The notes: a model not told the origin generated them from the sequence alone. A stretch of 64,000 nucleotides of DNA from Ruminiclostridium papyrosolvens DSM 2782 (GCF_029318685.1 NZ_CP119677.1:4579001-4643000), one strand, 5' to 3'. Positions 1 to 15,600 are shown, numbered from the stretch's first letter. Made by a program: numbers and translations.

Positions 1-690
1 TCTCATCCCCGGAGGAAGATGTTAAAAGTAAGTCTACACCTTTTCCGTTTGTCACCTTCATTACAAATTCATCCACGTTTTCTTTTCTATAGTTTACTGT
101 ATGGTCTACTCCTATAGAATTTAAGTAATCAGCTTTTTCATCTGAACCAACAGCACCAATAACTACAGCCTTTGCTGCTTTAGCTATCTGAATAGCCATG
201 AGCCCGACTCCGCCGGCAGCACCTCTTATTAATATAGTCTCATTTTCCTCTATTTTCCCCAAATAGTTTAAGCAGTGGTGTGCAGTAAGAAATACTATTG
301 GCAAAGCAGCTCCTTGTGAGAAACTCATATAAGCCGGTTTTTGCCAAACTGTACTTTCATCTACACTTACAAACTGAGCAAAGCCTCCGATGCCTTTTGT
401 AAGTCCTATTACCTCCTGACCGACCTTGAACCTTAAAACTTCCTTACCAACTCTTTCAACAATCCCTGAAACTTCATTTCCTAATATATATGGGTATGTA
501 TTTAATGCGTTAGGATAGTTACCAAGTACAGTCAGTACATCTGAAAAGTTTATGCCTGCTGCTCTTACCTTTATAAGAACTTCCTTTGGGCCTATCTCAG
601 GGATTTTTGTCCCATTTATAACCAAATTATTAAAACTTCCGGGCCTTGTTATAAGTATGGCTTTCATTTTGTCTACATCTTCATAACATT
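1..690 (-). other. MDR-type enoyl reductase domain after the ACP, truncated by window edge
   Basis: Starting KAILITRPGSFNNLV, the segment shows the quinone-oxidoreductase/ER pattern: NFSDVLTVLGNYP, GNEVSGIV, LPIVFLTAHHCL and the NADPH loop GAAGGVG. The frame from the preceding ACP is unbroken through a Glu-rich linker, and the internal ATG at 667 has no clear ribosome binding site, so I read it as a fused domain. In most cis-AT modules ER lies between DH and KR; here it follows the ACP of module IV-3. Confidence 0.85.
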
Positions 691-3600
691 CTTCCTGTGT
701 ACATTTACTTTCAGTAGGAATAGGCTCTTCACCGGTTTCTGCTATTATTTTCTGTTCCTCTGTTTCAGCTGGTTCTGTTTCCGCTTCAACTCTGGAAGTT
801 AACAGTGTTTCAAACTCTGTTTTATATTCCTCCAGCAGATAACTTGATAATTTCTCCACATTGTTATACTCAAAAAATACCGTTGGATAGAGCATAATTC
901 CAGCATCCTTTTCCAATTCACTGCTCAAATTTATCAGTGTTATGGAATCGATGCTTAAATCTAAAAATGCTGTGTTGGTATCTGTTTCATCAATAACAAT
1001 GCCTATTAATTTATCTATTTTGCTTATTAAGTATTTTTTTGTTAGTGTTTTTAGTAATCCAATCTGATTACTACCTTTTTTTACCACAATTCCTTTGGCA
1101 ACTGAATCAGCCGTAGGCTTACTATGTTGTACAGCTTTAACCTCTATCGGTGCTTGACTGTCGTTATTCATAAGTACCTGTACAGCTCCCGTTGACAAAA
1201 TTCTTTTGAAAGCATCTATTCCTTGTTTATTTGTAATAGGACTTAAATTTCTACTCTTCAAAGACTCTATTATATCAGGTTTAGCTGCCATTCCTGTTTC
1301 TCCCCAGAACCACCAGTTTATAGCAATTGTCCTTGCCTTCTGCTCCATTTGCCTCTTGAAAGCGAAGGAATCCATAAACATATTTGCACCTGCATACGCA
1401 CTCTGGCCTTGGTTTGGATAAAAGCTTACCATTCCTGAAAACAGAATCATAAAATCCAGATTTTCCTTCCGGAGCAGTTTATCTAAAATCAATGTTCCTT
1501 TAACTTTTGGTGCAAATACTTCCTTTACATCTTCAATGGAGCTATTTACAGATATACAGTCCTTTACAATGCCGGCAGCATGAATTACTCCTGTTATACC
1601 GCCAAAATCCTCTTCTATTCTGCCAATACATTGGCTCATGCTGACTTCATCAGCTACGTCTGCCTTGTAGTAAGCGGCTTTTGCTCCATATTCTTTAAGT
1701 TCATCAATAATTGCAGTTTCTTTATTACTTCTTCCAATTAATGCGATATTACTTTTATAGTTTTTTGCTATGAACTTTGCAATTTCGCTGCCCACACCTC
1801 CAAGGCCCCCTGTAATAACATAAGTGCCCTGACTTTTAAAGTAGATATTATCGAACTTACCTTTATTAAGCTTAACTATATCTCGCACCCACCTGCTGTT
1901 TCTCCTGTAAGTTACCAATTCTTGGGACGGGTCACTTAGTTCATTTAATAAAACCTCATAAATGCCTATGTTTTCATCTGAATCAATACTGAAGCATTTT
2001 ACACCTATATTTTCTTGATTAATTACATTTGCCACAGCATGTACAGTTGACTTCTGAGGTTCTATATAGTCTTCTTCAAATACAACTGAATTGCTGCTTA
2101 TGATTCTTATAGTTGACCTTGTCCTGAGCTTACTTAATACCTGTACAATAAAATATAGACTGTATGAGCTTAGATACTGACTCCTGTCAAACTGTTCCAA
2201 ATGCGTTATGCCGGAACGCTCCTTGGAGTAATTCCACAAATGTACTATATTTGCCAAATCAATATTTCTGTCTTTTAACTCATTAAATAACAAAACAAAA
2301 CTATCTTTGTCTTCAACATTAACTACATATTTTATATCAGAAATCTTTTCATATCTGCTTCCCGGGTATACCTGCACAATATTTATTGACAAAGCCTTTA
2401 TCTGTTCTGCAAATATTTCATGTTCTCTGTTAAAATCCATGAATAATATTATATTTTCAGGCATTTCTGTTTTATTAGTATGCTTGATTACAGGTTTTCC
2501 CTTCCATTCAGCTGTCATAAGCATTACATTACTATCCTCCGAAGCTTGAATGTTTAGGTTCTCATTTGAAGCACTATTTCCCATATTTACTTTCTTCAGG
2601 CAGAAATTATTTACTCTGACTATTACATTTCCATTCAAATCAAGTATTTCAACATTTGCTTTTATTATTTCATCATTAGATGTATTTGGTACGAATTTTA
2701 CATGACTATAGCAGCTATCTTCCAATTCCTTGAAGTATAGCACCTCTTCTATAAAGAAAGGTATATATACTCCATTATCAGAAGCAGCTCCGGAAGGAAC
2801 AGCACAAATAACCGATTGCAGTGCCCCATCTAAAACAGACGGATTATATTTAAAGGTATTTGAAAGTTCTTTAGCTTCCTTAGGTAATTCAATCAAGGAA
2901 AGGCATTCCCTATCCCCTGTACATATATTCTTTATACTTCTGAAAGCAGGGCCATAAACCATATTCTTTGATGAAAAGTTGCTATATATTTTGTCTGAAT
3001 TTACAGTTTCCAAATTCAATTTATTTTTCAATAATATGATATTTTCACTGTCCGTACCTACTGATATATTAGTTTGAAGTTTACCCACACAATTTTCAGT
3101 TAGGTTTCCTTTTTCATCGAAGCTTTCTACGGAAAAACTATATCCTTTTTCCTGTCTATTAAGCTGTACCCTGCCTTTAAGCTTAGTCATTTTATCCAGC
3201 TTGATTTCTGATTTTTGCACAATTTCTCTTAATGATATATTTTCTGTGCCTATAGCATATATGGCTGCCTGCAATACCAGATCCCAATAGCTTACACCAA
3301 CTAAGGTAGGATATCCAGCTATAACGTGATCTCTTAAAATAGTATCGGTCTTCTCAAGCTCAAAAGTAAAAATAGCTTTTTCCATACTGAAAACTTCACA
3401 TGCATTAAAGCATTTGGGTAAATCTCTTATATCTGTTTTTGGTACTCCTGTATTGAGTTTAGAAACTGCCCAGTATTTCTTACCATTAAAAGGGTATGGG
3501 GGAAGAGCAATTCTCTTCCTTTTATAGCCCTTATCGTAAGCCTCATAGTTAATGCTTACTCCTTTTATGTATAATTGGCTCATTGCTTCCTGAAAACTGC

Positions 3601-6600
3601 GCCAATCTGAACTTCCCCTTTTCAAGGTGGATAGTTTTAGCAAATCTTCTCTGGTTACTATTTTTTTTGCCATGTTGCATAAAGTGTTTGTTGCACCTAT
3701 CTCCAACATAATTCCAATATTACTCTCTTCACAGCTCTTAACCGACGAATAGAAATCTACCGGCTCCATTACATGTCTTAGCCAGTACTCTTTTCCTAAT
3801 GTTTCTTCATCTGCCTTCTGCCCGGTTACTCCGCTTATTATGGTTATCTTACTTTCGTGGAAGTCTACCTCATCCAGAATTCTTTCGTAATCCTTTAACA
3901 TAGGCTCCATCATAGTTGAATGGAAACCATGGGACACTGAGAGTTCTGTTGCTCTTATATTTTCTGTCTCTGCTTTCGTCATTAATTCTTTTACTATATC
4001 TTTATCCCCGGAAATAACCGTATTTAAATATCCGTTTTTTGCTCCTATGGATACTAGTTTCTGTTTTTCTGTGTTCAGCCCATTTATTAGGTTTTCAGCC
4101 TTTTCCAAGCTGCACATAAGGGCAGCCATTGCCCCTCTTCGGCATTTTTCCTGCATTAACCTTCCGCGCCATGAGATTAATTTTAGTCCGTCTTCCAGAC
4201 TGAATATTCCTGCTATGCAAGCTGCTACATACTCTCCAACGCTGTGTCCCATTACCGCCGCCGGTTTTACGCCACAGGCCATCCACATTTTTGCAAGTGC
4301 ATAGTTAATGGCAAAGGTTATAGGCTGAGTTACTGAAGTTTCCTTCATTTCCTCTCCATTGGACTGATAAATCATTTCAATCAGTGATTTACCAATATAG
4401 TTTCTTAGCAGCTCATCGCATTTCTTTAATTCAGCTTTGAATATGGGCTGATTTTCATAAAGTTCCAAAGCCATTCCCGAATACTGAGCTCCCTGTCCCG
4501 TAAACATAAAAGCAACTCTATGGGGTGCAGCTAAGCCGTCTCCGGTTAGCACCTCCATACTTCCAAGCTTTTGAGAAAGCTCAGAAGTACTTGAGCACAG
4601 TACCGCTAAGCGATTTTTAAAGCTGGTTCTGCTTGTTCCGGCAGTAAAACATATATCCCCAAGCTTCAGCTCAGTGTTCTTTGATAGATATCCCGAATAA
4701 TTTGCAGCTAATTTTTTCAGAGCCTCTTGGGATTTTGCCGACAAAAGAAACAGCTGCTCCTTCCTGTCTTCATATTCTTCTGTAGACTTTACTTGGGCAG
4801 GGGCTTCTTCCAATATCATATGGCAATTTGTACCGCCGAAGCCAAAGGAGCTTATTCCTGCCCTTCTTACCCCTCCTGCGGGGTTCCACTCTGACAAATA
4901 TGCCGCAGGATAGAAAGGTGAATCTATAAATTTAAATCTTTTATTCGGGATTTCTATATTCAATGTAGGAGGTATTTTCTTGTTATACAGAGACAGGACA
5001 ACTTTAATAATACTTGCTATTCCCGCTGCAGTATCAAGATGTCCTATATTAGTTTTTACAGAACCTATCCCACAGTAGCCTTTATTCTTTGTGTGTTTTT
5101 CAAAAACTCTTGTCAAGGCCTTAACTTCAATAGGATCTCCTAACATAGTTCCCGTACCGTGGGCTTCTATATAGGAAACCGTAGCTGCATCTACTTTAGC
5201 ATTTCTCAGGGCAACATCAATTACAGCTTCCTGTCCTTCCAAATCCGGCGTTGTTATCCCCATTGTATGACCGTCATTATTAACTGCAGAACCTTTAATT
5301 ACTGCATATACGGTATCTCCGTCCTGAGTTGCTTTCTTTAGTGATTTTAAAATTATTGCTCCTGCTCCTTCTCCTGCAACAAATCCATTCGCTCTTTGAT
5401 CAAATACATAGCTTTTCCCATCAAAGGAGATAGCTTTAGAAGAACATAATCCTAATACATTTTCAGCTGTAGATTTTATCTCAACACCACATGAAATGGC
5501 AACATCACATTCTCCATTCAATATACTTTTACAAGCGTAATGTGTACTAACAAGGGAAGATGAGCAGGCCGTATCCATCACTATGCTTGGCCCTTTAAGA
5601 TTTAAAAAATCCGATATTCTGGCACTGTTGAAGTTACCCAGTTTTCCGGTCAGGGATGCTCTTACTAAATCACTGTTTTTAGTGTCCATGTCTGTTTTAT
5701 ACATGCATCCTCTGGCTCCTACAAAAACACCGGTATTACTTCCTGAAAGCTGTCCATTAGAATATCCTGAGTTCTCCAGTGCCTTCCATACAGTTTCTAA
5801 CAGTATTCTATGCTGGGGGTCAATAAAGGGGGCTTCTCCCTCAGGTATACCAAAAAATTCTGCATCGAATTTGTCTATATCTTCTATATAACCTCCCACA
5901 GGAGTATATACTTTGCTTAAGTTTTCCCTATCTATTCCGTATTGGCTGCATATATCTTCTTTGTTCCATCTATTATTGAGAGCAGAATTTATAGAGCTTA
6001 TTCCCTTAGACAAATTATCCCAGAACTTCTCTATACTATCAGCACCCGGGAATTTACATGCAAGCCCGATTATTGCTATATCGTCACTATTGCAATCATT
6101 ACAAGTTTCTTCTTTGCACACTTCTTCTATTTGTTTTGTTTCTATAGCATCGTTAGTATCAAATACAGAGTCTCTTAAATTTATAACCTTTGTAGCCTCA
6201 TAAAGCCCGTCAGTTGATGCCGCTTCCTCTAATTTTTCTATAGGCAGCAACTCTGAAAGGTGCTCTGCTAAAGCTTTGATTGTTGTGTACTCAAAAAATA
6301 TTCCGGGTTCCATACTACAATTAAATTCATTTTCCAAATACTGAATACACTTTTGAAGCATTAAGGAATCCAGTCCGCATTCGTCAAACCTTAATTCTGT
6401 GCTTAGCTGCTCCTCTCTCATAAACAGTACATCTATTAACATTTTATAAATAATTTTCACTGCACTTTTGCTGCTCTTTTTAGTTACAGAGGGCTTGTTT
6501 TGAGTATGTATCGGTCTGTTCTCAGGAGCCGTTTCATTTACTACAGCTTGTTTTATAACGCCTACATTGCTTAAAGCTTCTATTTGATAAAGAATTGACT

Positions 6601-9600
6601 CTAAGGTGGAAAAGGCCTCATCAGTTTGAAGGGGCAAAATACCTTTTGCAATCATATTTTTTAAATCAATATCTGGCATAGCCATGCTACCCTCCTGCCA
6701 ATAAGGCCAGTTTATAGACAAGTATCTTCTGCCGTTTCGACCTCTCATTTTAAACGCATAATAATCCATAAAAGAATTTGCAGCTGCATAGTCTGACTGC
6801 CCTGCATTTCCTGTTAAAGCAGACAGCGAAGAATACATAATAAAGAAATCCAGATTTTCTCCAATAGTAACCATGTCCAGCACATAGGTTCCTATAGTCT
6901 TACACTTAAACACCTTCAAATATGACTCGAAAGTCTTATTTCTTATAAGTTTATCTTCCTTTATTCCCCCGCTGTGTATTACACCATTTATTGTTCCGAA
7001 TTTAAGCTTCCCATCCTGTATGACTTCAGTCATCCTTGTAAAATCAGCCACATCGGCACTATAGTATTCTACTGTTCCCCCTTCTCTTTCAATATCCAAA
7101 AGAGCTTTAATCCTTTGGGAAGTAGTGTCCTCTTCCTTATGCTGCAATATCCACTGCTTCCAACTATCCTTGCTTGGTAGTTCTGTTCTTCCGATTATTA
7201 TTAACTTAGCCTTTGAGCTTCTGGCAAGGAATTTTGAAGTCAAAAGTCCTATACCTGTTCCGCCACCCACAATGACATAAACACCTTTGTTTTTAATTAC
7301 AGGAGTTTCTTTAAATTTAATGTTTATATCTTTAGCTGCTAATTGTTCAATGTATCTGGTACCATCTCTATACATAATTATTGAAGAATCTTCATTACTT
7401 TGTAATTCTTCTATTATAATATTTGAAACATTTTCAGCCTCAATTTTCTCCCATGAAAAATCTATCAGCCTGCAATTGCACGCAAACTCAGATTTTATTA
7501 CTTTTAGCAGTGCCGGAAGGGTGGACTTTTCCAGAGCAATATAATCTTCCTGAGTATTGCTTACAGCATCTGTAGAAACAGCAATTATTTGAGGATACCT
7601 TACGTTACTGCCACTCAATGCCTTAGCAATGAAAAACATAGAATGACTGCCCTTATAAAAGCTTTTTTCTAATATTCCTGAATCAACTGTACATTCTTTA
7701 GGGTAATAGCAGCTTAATAAATTTAATACACAAGAAATCTTGCCAAAGTCATTTACTATTTCTTTAAATAATTGCGCAAAATCTTCTTCTTTAAAAATGT
7801 TTACTGTATAGTTGCTACTATTTTTCTTAGCATAGTAATCCCCTTGATTAATTAAAACTATATTTCTTTCTGTCGTACCAAGTTTTTTTATGAGCTTCTT
7901 AGAAATACCATACTCATCCTCAAAAATCACCCAAACGCCATCATTTGTAATTTTCTGAGTTGTCGTAAGCTTTTTTGGTACCCAGGTATTTTCAGTGAGT
8001 ACAACTTTTCCGGCTATATTATTGGTTGCCTTCATTGCTGATGGCTTTTGTACTATTGATTGTTCAACTACCGGTTGTTCAGCCTCGTAACTATAATTCT
8101 GAAGCCAATAGCTGCTCCTGTTAAAAGGATATGTAGGAAGTGGTATTTTTTGTATATGTTTGCCATCAAATAATTCTTTCCATTTAATATTGACACCATT
8201 TACATACATTATTGCGATAACCTTGTATAACACAGCCAGCGAGCTTTCCCCCGGAGCTATGCATCGGGCTTCATTTTCCACATATTCGTCACTTACATAC
8301 TCAGATAAGTACAGCATAAAGCTGCTGTTATCCGGATATATTTTATCTATGGCTTTCTTTGCAGAATCAACAGAGCTGCTTCCTGTCCAAAAGTCAAAAT
8401 CAGGCTTGCCTTCATTTAGTATGCTTCCATTAAACTCTGATACTATTGGGATATTTGCATTGTTTACCGTTATGGACTGTAGGGTTTCCTTCAACCTTCC
8501 ATATCCATACTTTTCAACACTGTATTCATTAATTAAAACAGTAAGTCTTATTGCGTCCTCTATACTTATTATTCCTGAAAAGGCCGCTGCCAGAAATTTA
8601 CCATAACCATAACCAATTAAGAGCTTTGGATTTACACCTATAGAGATTAACATTGAGGACATTGCATATTGTACAGCAAAATCCTTTAGCAAATCATTTT
8701 TATCCATTAACTTACTATTTATCCATTCAAAAGAAGTTCTGAAACTATCAATATCCATAAGCTCACTTAAAGCTATTCCTCTGTCTGCATTTCCTCCAAA
8801 TACGAAAACCAGATTATCTGCTTTATCTTCTTTTTGAACATATATTCCCGGAATATCCATATTGTCTATTTGTTTCTCTTGAACTATTTTTAACAGGTTA
8901 ATTTTATCTGTTATGCTCTCTTTTGAAGTTGCTACTATAGCTATTCTGTTTGAAAAATGAAGTCTTCCTAAAAGAGCTGTACAAGTTAACTGTTCAATGG
9001 AAACATTCTTTTCTTTTTTCAGAAAATCCACATAACTGCATACCAGCTCCTTAAGGGATTCTTTATTTTTAGCAGATACTCCAAATATATAGCAGGATTT
9101 ATTATCTTGTGTGACACTATTGGGCTTAGGAGCTTCTTCTAAAATTACATGAGCATTAGTTCCGGTTAATCCAAAAGCACTTATCCCTGCACGGCGCGTA
9201 TTATGTATAGTCGTCCATTTTGAAGGTCTATCATTTATATAAAAAGGAGTTTCATTGAAATCAATAAATTTATTAGCTTTATTAAAGTTCAGCGTTGGTG
9301 GTATAACCTTATGTTTTAAAGCTAATATTACTTTTACCAGTCCCGCAAGCCCTGAGGCAGGCTCCAAATGTCCGATATTTGTTTTTACTGAACCTATAGC
9401 ACAAAAATTCTTTTTCTGAGTAAACTTTCTAAAACCATTTGATATTCCTTTTATTTCAATGGGATCTCCCAAGGATGTTCCTGTACCGTGTGCCTCAATA
9501 TATGATATTGTTTCGGGATTTATATCTGCCTTTACATAGGTATCAAATACTACTTCCTCCTGAGAGCTTGCATTAGGAGAAGTCATATTATTTGAATGCC

Positions 9601-12600
9601 CGCAGTGATTTACAGCGGTTGCTTTTATTACCGAATGTATATAATCCCCATCTTCTACTGCTTTTGTAAGTGGCTTAATAAGTATAATAGTAGCACCTTC
9701 TCCGGGAACATATCCGTCAGCACTGTCATCAAAGCTTTTACACTTTCCTGAATATGAAAGTGCCTGCACACCGCTCATAATTGAATAATGATTAGGTGAA
9801 AGTGTATGAGCCCCTCCAACTAAAGCCATTTCGCATTCTCCTGTCATAATACTCTGACAAGCTAAATGAACAGCTACTAAGGAGGATGAACAATATGTAT
9901 CAACAATCATGCTTGGTCCGCTCAAATTCAATAAATTGGAGAGTCTATTTGCCAACAGCGGATTCCCATTCCCTAAGCTTGCAAAAGGGGTTTCATTATC
10001 ACTATTCGGAATGTTTGAGTAATAATTATTATATGAGGTTCCTATAAATACTCCTGTTTTTCTGGGAAGTCCATTACTGCAATAGCCTGCCTTTTCTATA
10101 GCCTCCCAAGCCACCTCTAACATCAATCTTTGTTTAGTATCCAAAACACTGGCTTCCCTTGGAGAGATATTGAAAAATAAGGGGTCGAATTTATCAATAT
10201 CTTCAACAAATCCACCGTACCTGCAATAAGATTTCCCGTAAGCTTGGGAATCACTGCTGTAAACCTTATCAATATCCCAACGGGTTTTTGGTATTTCTGT
10301 TACAGAATCAACACCATTTTTCAGATTGTGCCAGAACTCCTCCTCATTTTTTGCTCCCGGAAGTCTCAAAGCATACCCAACTATGGCCATATCCATAGGC
10401 AAGTTTTTATGTTCATCATAGTTTACTTCTGAAACTTTTTCTGAGGTTTGTTCTGTCTCATCAACTTTTTTAACAGTATTTTCAATATACTCTTCCTCAG
10501 GTATTATAGGTATAGCTTTACTAATAACTTCAGCCTCATCATTTTTCTGTTGTTCACCTTCTAAAAACAAGTCCTCGACGACCGAATTTTTGGAGCACTC
10601 ACTTGAAAGATATTCTGCTAATTCATCCACAGTCTGGTATTCGAAGAATATAGTCGGATAAAGCTTTAGCTCCAATTTCTTTTCCAGCCCGCCAATCATT
10701 TTTACTAAGCTTGTTGAATCCATACCCATTTCCAGAAATGTATTTTCTTCCCACTGAGTTTCTGTTATAGCTACATCTTGAACAGCGTCCTGAATCATTT
10801 TCTTTAATAGCTTTTTAATTTCTACACCTAATTTCTTCGTATCCATATATGACCTTTCTACTACTATTTCCTCCTTAGTTTCCTTTTCCGAAGACTGTCC
10901 TTTATAAATAATAACCTGCCCGTTTTCTAAAGAAAAAGCATCAAAAAAGGCTCTAACACCCTCGTTAGGCTCGATAAACCGTACCTTGGCATTTTTAGCA
11001 TTTTGTATTGTAACAGGGTTATTACCCATACCAACCTTTGCCCACAGTCCCCAGTTTATAGCAAGTGTCTTTCCTTTTCTCTTCAGACTTCTTAAATAAC
11101 TGAAGCTATCCAAAAAGGAATTAGCAGCAGCATAGTCTGCTTGTCCTATATTTCCATCAATTGCTGCAATACTGGAAAACATAATAAAGAAATCCAAATT
11201 GTCCTTTGCAGTTAGTTCATCAATAATAACTGCTCCTTTTGCCTTGGTATCTATAACCCTTCTGAAAGTATCTATATCCTTATTTACAATAAATGAATCT
11301 GATATAAGACCTGCAGCATGAATAACTCCATTTATTCTGCCATGCTTTAATCGTATCTCATTGACAATATCAGTCATTTCATTTATATCAGTGACGTCAG
11401 CTCTTGCTATTTCCAAATGTCTTATTTTTTTCTTGATATTTTTTAATGCTGACAGAGCCTTCCGTTTATTATCATTATTTTTAGTATCAGCTATGTAAGA
11501 ATCCCATTGAACCTCTGCGGGAGCACCGTTTCTGCTGATTAAAATCAGACTGATATTGCTTTGATTTTCAGCGAGAAAAGAGGCTATTTCTATAGCTATT
11601 CCTCCTAAACCTCCAAGGATAATATATACTCCTCCGGCTTTAATGCCTTGTAACGAATTGCTCTTTTCAAGTTTTTCAATTTCTGAATATCTTATTTCAT
11701 ATCTTTCGCCTTTTCTTATTAGAATGTGCTTGTTAGTTGTTCCATTAAGTACTTCTTTAACATATAAAGAAGCGCTTTGTTCTGCATTATACAAGTCATT
11801 TTCTATGACAAGGCAATCCAACAAAGGTATTTCATAGCTTATGGTTTTTGCTAAGCCCAGTATAGAAGAATTATTTATATCTACATATTGTTCATCAACT
11901 AAAGCAGGAAAAATGGGGTTTGTTAAAATCCAAAGCTTTTGCTTGCTTGTAAAACGTACTTTAGTAAAGGTTTTTGCAATAAAAAACAATGAATGGGTGC
12001 CAGAGACTTGCTTATCCTCATAATCATTTAAAATTCCCATTTTATCGTTGCCTAAACTCCACAGGTGAATTATTCCGTCTAATTCTACTCTGTCACTTAA
12101 TACTGCATTAAATACTTTTAAATAATCTTCTTCTAACAGTGGATTTATTACAAAAGTATCTTTATCATGTCTATGATATCCGAAGCCTATGCCTACTTTA
12201 ATTATCTTCTTACCTTTGAGCTGCAGCTGATTAATTACCTGTTGGGATATTTCAGCTTCAGTAGCAAATACCAAAAACCTTCCGTTTATTGATGGCAAAT
12301 CTGAGTTCAGTGCCTGAAGTTTAGCTAATACAGGTCTTTTGAAAATCAAATTTGAAGCTGTTTCCGACTGTACTTCGCAAATATTTTTATCTAAAGACGC
12401 TTCCGCGTTTACTTTCTTGCTTTTGTTTGGAATTCTCTTAGCATAGGAATCAAGAATTTTTATTAACACTTCACCCTCTTCGTTAACAATAGTTATATCA
12501 AAATAAACCAGTTCATTATTATTCTTTTTAATCTTGGAAATTGCAAAGCATTTCCCCTGTACCGGAGAATAAATTTCAATATTTTTTAAGTAAAAAGGTA

Positions 12601-15600
12601 TAAAAGTAGAGTCATTAATTATCCTGCCATGGGAATCCATTACCGATACCAGCATTCCCTGCAAAGAACTGTCTAATAATCCCGGATGAAGAAAATAACC
12701 AACTTTATTTTCCTCTGATAGTTCCTCCAAACTCAGTTCAGTTAATATCACATTACTATTTCTATTGTAGTAAACCTTATTTACTCCTCGGAAGTAAGAA
12801 CCGTGCAGTATACCGATTTCGTCAGTAAAAGCATTATATAAGACCCTTTTATTTATTACTTCTTCAAAGGATTTAATCATCTCATTAATATCAATTTTAC
12901 TTTCTGCTGCTAAAGGTTTTTCAAGTCGTCCTGTGATAATTCCTTGAGCGTGCATAGTCCATTCATCCGAGAAAGAGTTAGCCTGCCTGCTTTGCACAAG
13001 AAATTCAACCTCATTAACACTTTTTTCTTCAATTACTATTTCAACTTGCTTTACTTCCTCTTCATTTATTTCAAGGGGCTTTAAAAAGCTTAGTTCCTTA
13101 ATTTTAGCTATTGGTAAAGAAAGAAAGTCTTCCGCAGCTCTTCTTGCAGCTTCAACCCAAACCATACCTGCTATTAAAGGTTTATTAAGTACTATATGGT
13201 CTTTAAAGAAAACATCATCATAATTGAAGCTTTTGTAATATACAGCTTTTTTATCTGTTATCCTTTTAGAAGCAAAAATCAAAGGATTTTTAGCAGCTAT
13301 ACCTTCATTGTCGTTGTGCTGCTTTATCCAAAAACTCTTTCTGTCAAACCTATATCCCGGTAACGATACTTTTCTAATTCTGGGGTTTATATCATTTAAT
13401 GAATATTGAGGAATATTATGTCCCTCACAATACAAGGCTGCTCTGGCTTTTAAAACAGACTCAACATCATCCGTACCCTTTAACAGAGAAGGTATTGCAC
13501 TGACAGTTTCTCCTGATATACTATTTACTAAATTTGTAAGAGTGGCATTTGGCCCTATTTCCAGATAATTTTTGTGCCCCATTTTATTTAATTTTTCAAT
13601 GCTGCTATAAAAACGAACAGGCTCAACTATGTGTTTTAAAAGATAATCCTTGTCAATTTCATATATCAGCTCTCCGCTAAGGTTTGACATCAGAGGTATT
13701 TCAGCCCTTCTGAAAGTTATCTCCTCTAACACGTTTGCAAACTCATTTAACATAGGCTCCATTAACTTAGAATGGAAAGCATGTGATACCCTTAAATATT
13801 GACTTCTTATATTAATGCTTTTGAATTTATTTATAACCTTTTCCAATATGTCTTTTCTGCCTGATATAACTGTATTTTTACTGCTATTAAAGGCGGCTAT
13901 TGAAAGAAATCTTCTTTCATTGGCAGGAAGTTCATCCAAAACAGAATTTATGTCTTCGCTCCCAGCAAAAATTGCTGCCATAGCTCCCGTATTGTCCAGC
14001 TTCTGCATTAACTTACCTCTGTAAGCTATAAGTTTCAGCCCATCTTCCAAGCTTACAATTCCGCTAATACAGGCAGCTATGTATTCTCCTACACTATGAC
14101 CAATCAGAACAGCAGGAGTTAATCCCATTTCCTGCCACATTCTGCATAGAGAGTAACCAAGGGCAAAAGTAACCGGCTGCATGACCTCCGTCTGTTGTAA
14201 TTCGTTTATGTTTGAACTATCTGAATAAAGATATTCAGTTAAGGTTTTGTCCATATAAGCTTTTAAAATTTTCTCACATTCCAAAAAAGCATTTCTGAAA
14301 TGACTGCTCTTTTCCATAAGAGCTTTTCCGGCTCCGGGGTACACAGCCCCTTGACCTGTGAAAAGGAATACAGGTTGCTTAGCAAATTTTCTTTCCAAAT
14401 GCCCTCTAAAAATCATGGAAGTCTGCTTATCGTCATACTTAATTGACATCAATTTGTTTTTTAAATCCTCAACCGAGGAAGTAACTACTGCTATTCTATA
14501 GTTAAAAAAGTCTCTATCCATATACGCAGAATTGCAAATGGCTTCAATATCCTTTTCTTCTGTTTTTCCTAAATAGTCTATATAAGCATCTATCATTCTA
14601 TTAAGACTAGTTTCTGATTTTGCAGATAAAACAAATAAACTGCAACTAGCTCCACGTGTATTAATGTTGCTTTGAGGTTCCGGTGCTTCTGTTAATACCA
14701 CATGACAATTTGTACCCCCGAAGCCGAAAGAGCTGATAGCTGCCGCTCTTATTTTCCCCTGTGGCTTCCAATCCATTAATTTTGAACCTACATAAAAGGG
14801 AGAATCAACCAGATTGAACCTTGGATTTGGTTCATCACAATTTAAGGTAGCAGGTATCTTTTTATTTTTTAATGCTAATATAACTTTAATCAGACTGGCT
14901 ACACCTGCTGCAGTATCTAAATGACCTATATTAGTTTTTACTGCTCCTAAGGCACAGAAAGCTTTCTTATCTGTAAAATTACTGAAGGTCTGGCTTAAAG
15001 CTTTTATCTCAATAGGGTCGCCAATAGTTGTGCCTGTTCCATGAGTTTCTACATAGCTTATATCAGCCGGAGAAATCCCTGAGACTTCGTATGCCTTTAT
15101 TAAAACATCTTTTTGGCCTTCCAGATTCGGACTGGTGATTCCCATGGTATGTCCGTCATTATTAGAAGCTGACCCCTTAATGACCGCTAATACAGAATCC
15201 CCATCGCTGAGAGCTTGTTTTAAGGTTTTTAATATTACAGCTCCGCCGCCTTCTCCCGGTACAAAGCCATTAGCTTTTTTATCGAATACGTAGCTTTTTC
15301 CATCTGGAGATAATGCTCCTGCTGAACTAAGAGAAATATATGGCTGAGGAGATATTTTAAAATCAATTCCTCCTGCAATAGCCATGTCGCATTCCCCCAT
15401 CAACAGACTTTGGCATGCCATGTGAACACAAACCAGGGATGAAGAACATGCTGTGTCTACATTGATGCTTGGCCCTTTGAGACTGAAATAATCAGATACT
15501 CTGGCCGGTATGAAGTTAGCCATGTTACTTATAACATTATATCTGTTTGACTTTTGGGTACTTCCTTTATATACTCCCGCTCTATTACCCACAAAAACTC

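Noticed and set aside
1-667. The ER at the left edge as a separate quinone oxidoreductase gene
   Set aside because: The frame from the preceding ACP is open and in phase (residue 5144 of PKS IV), and no clear ribosome binding site precedes the internal ATG.
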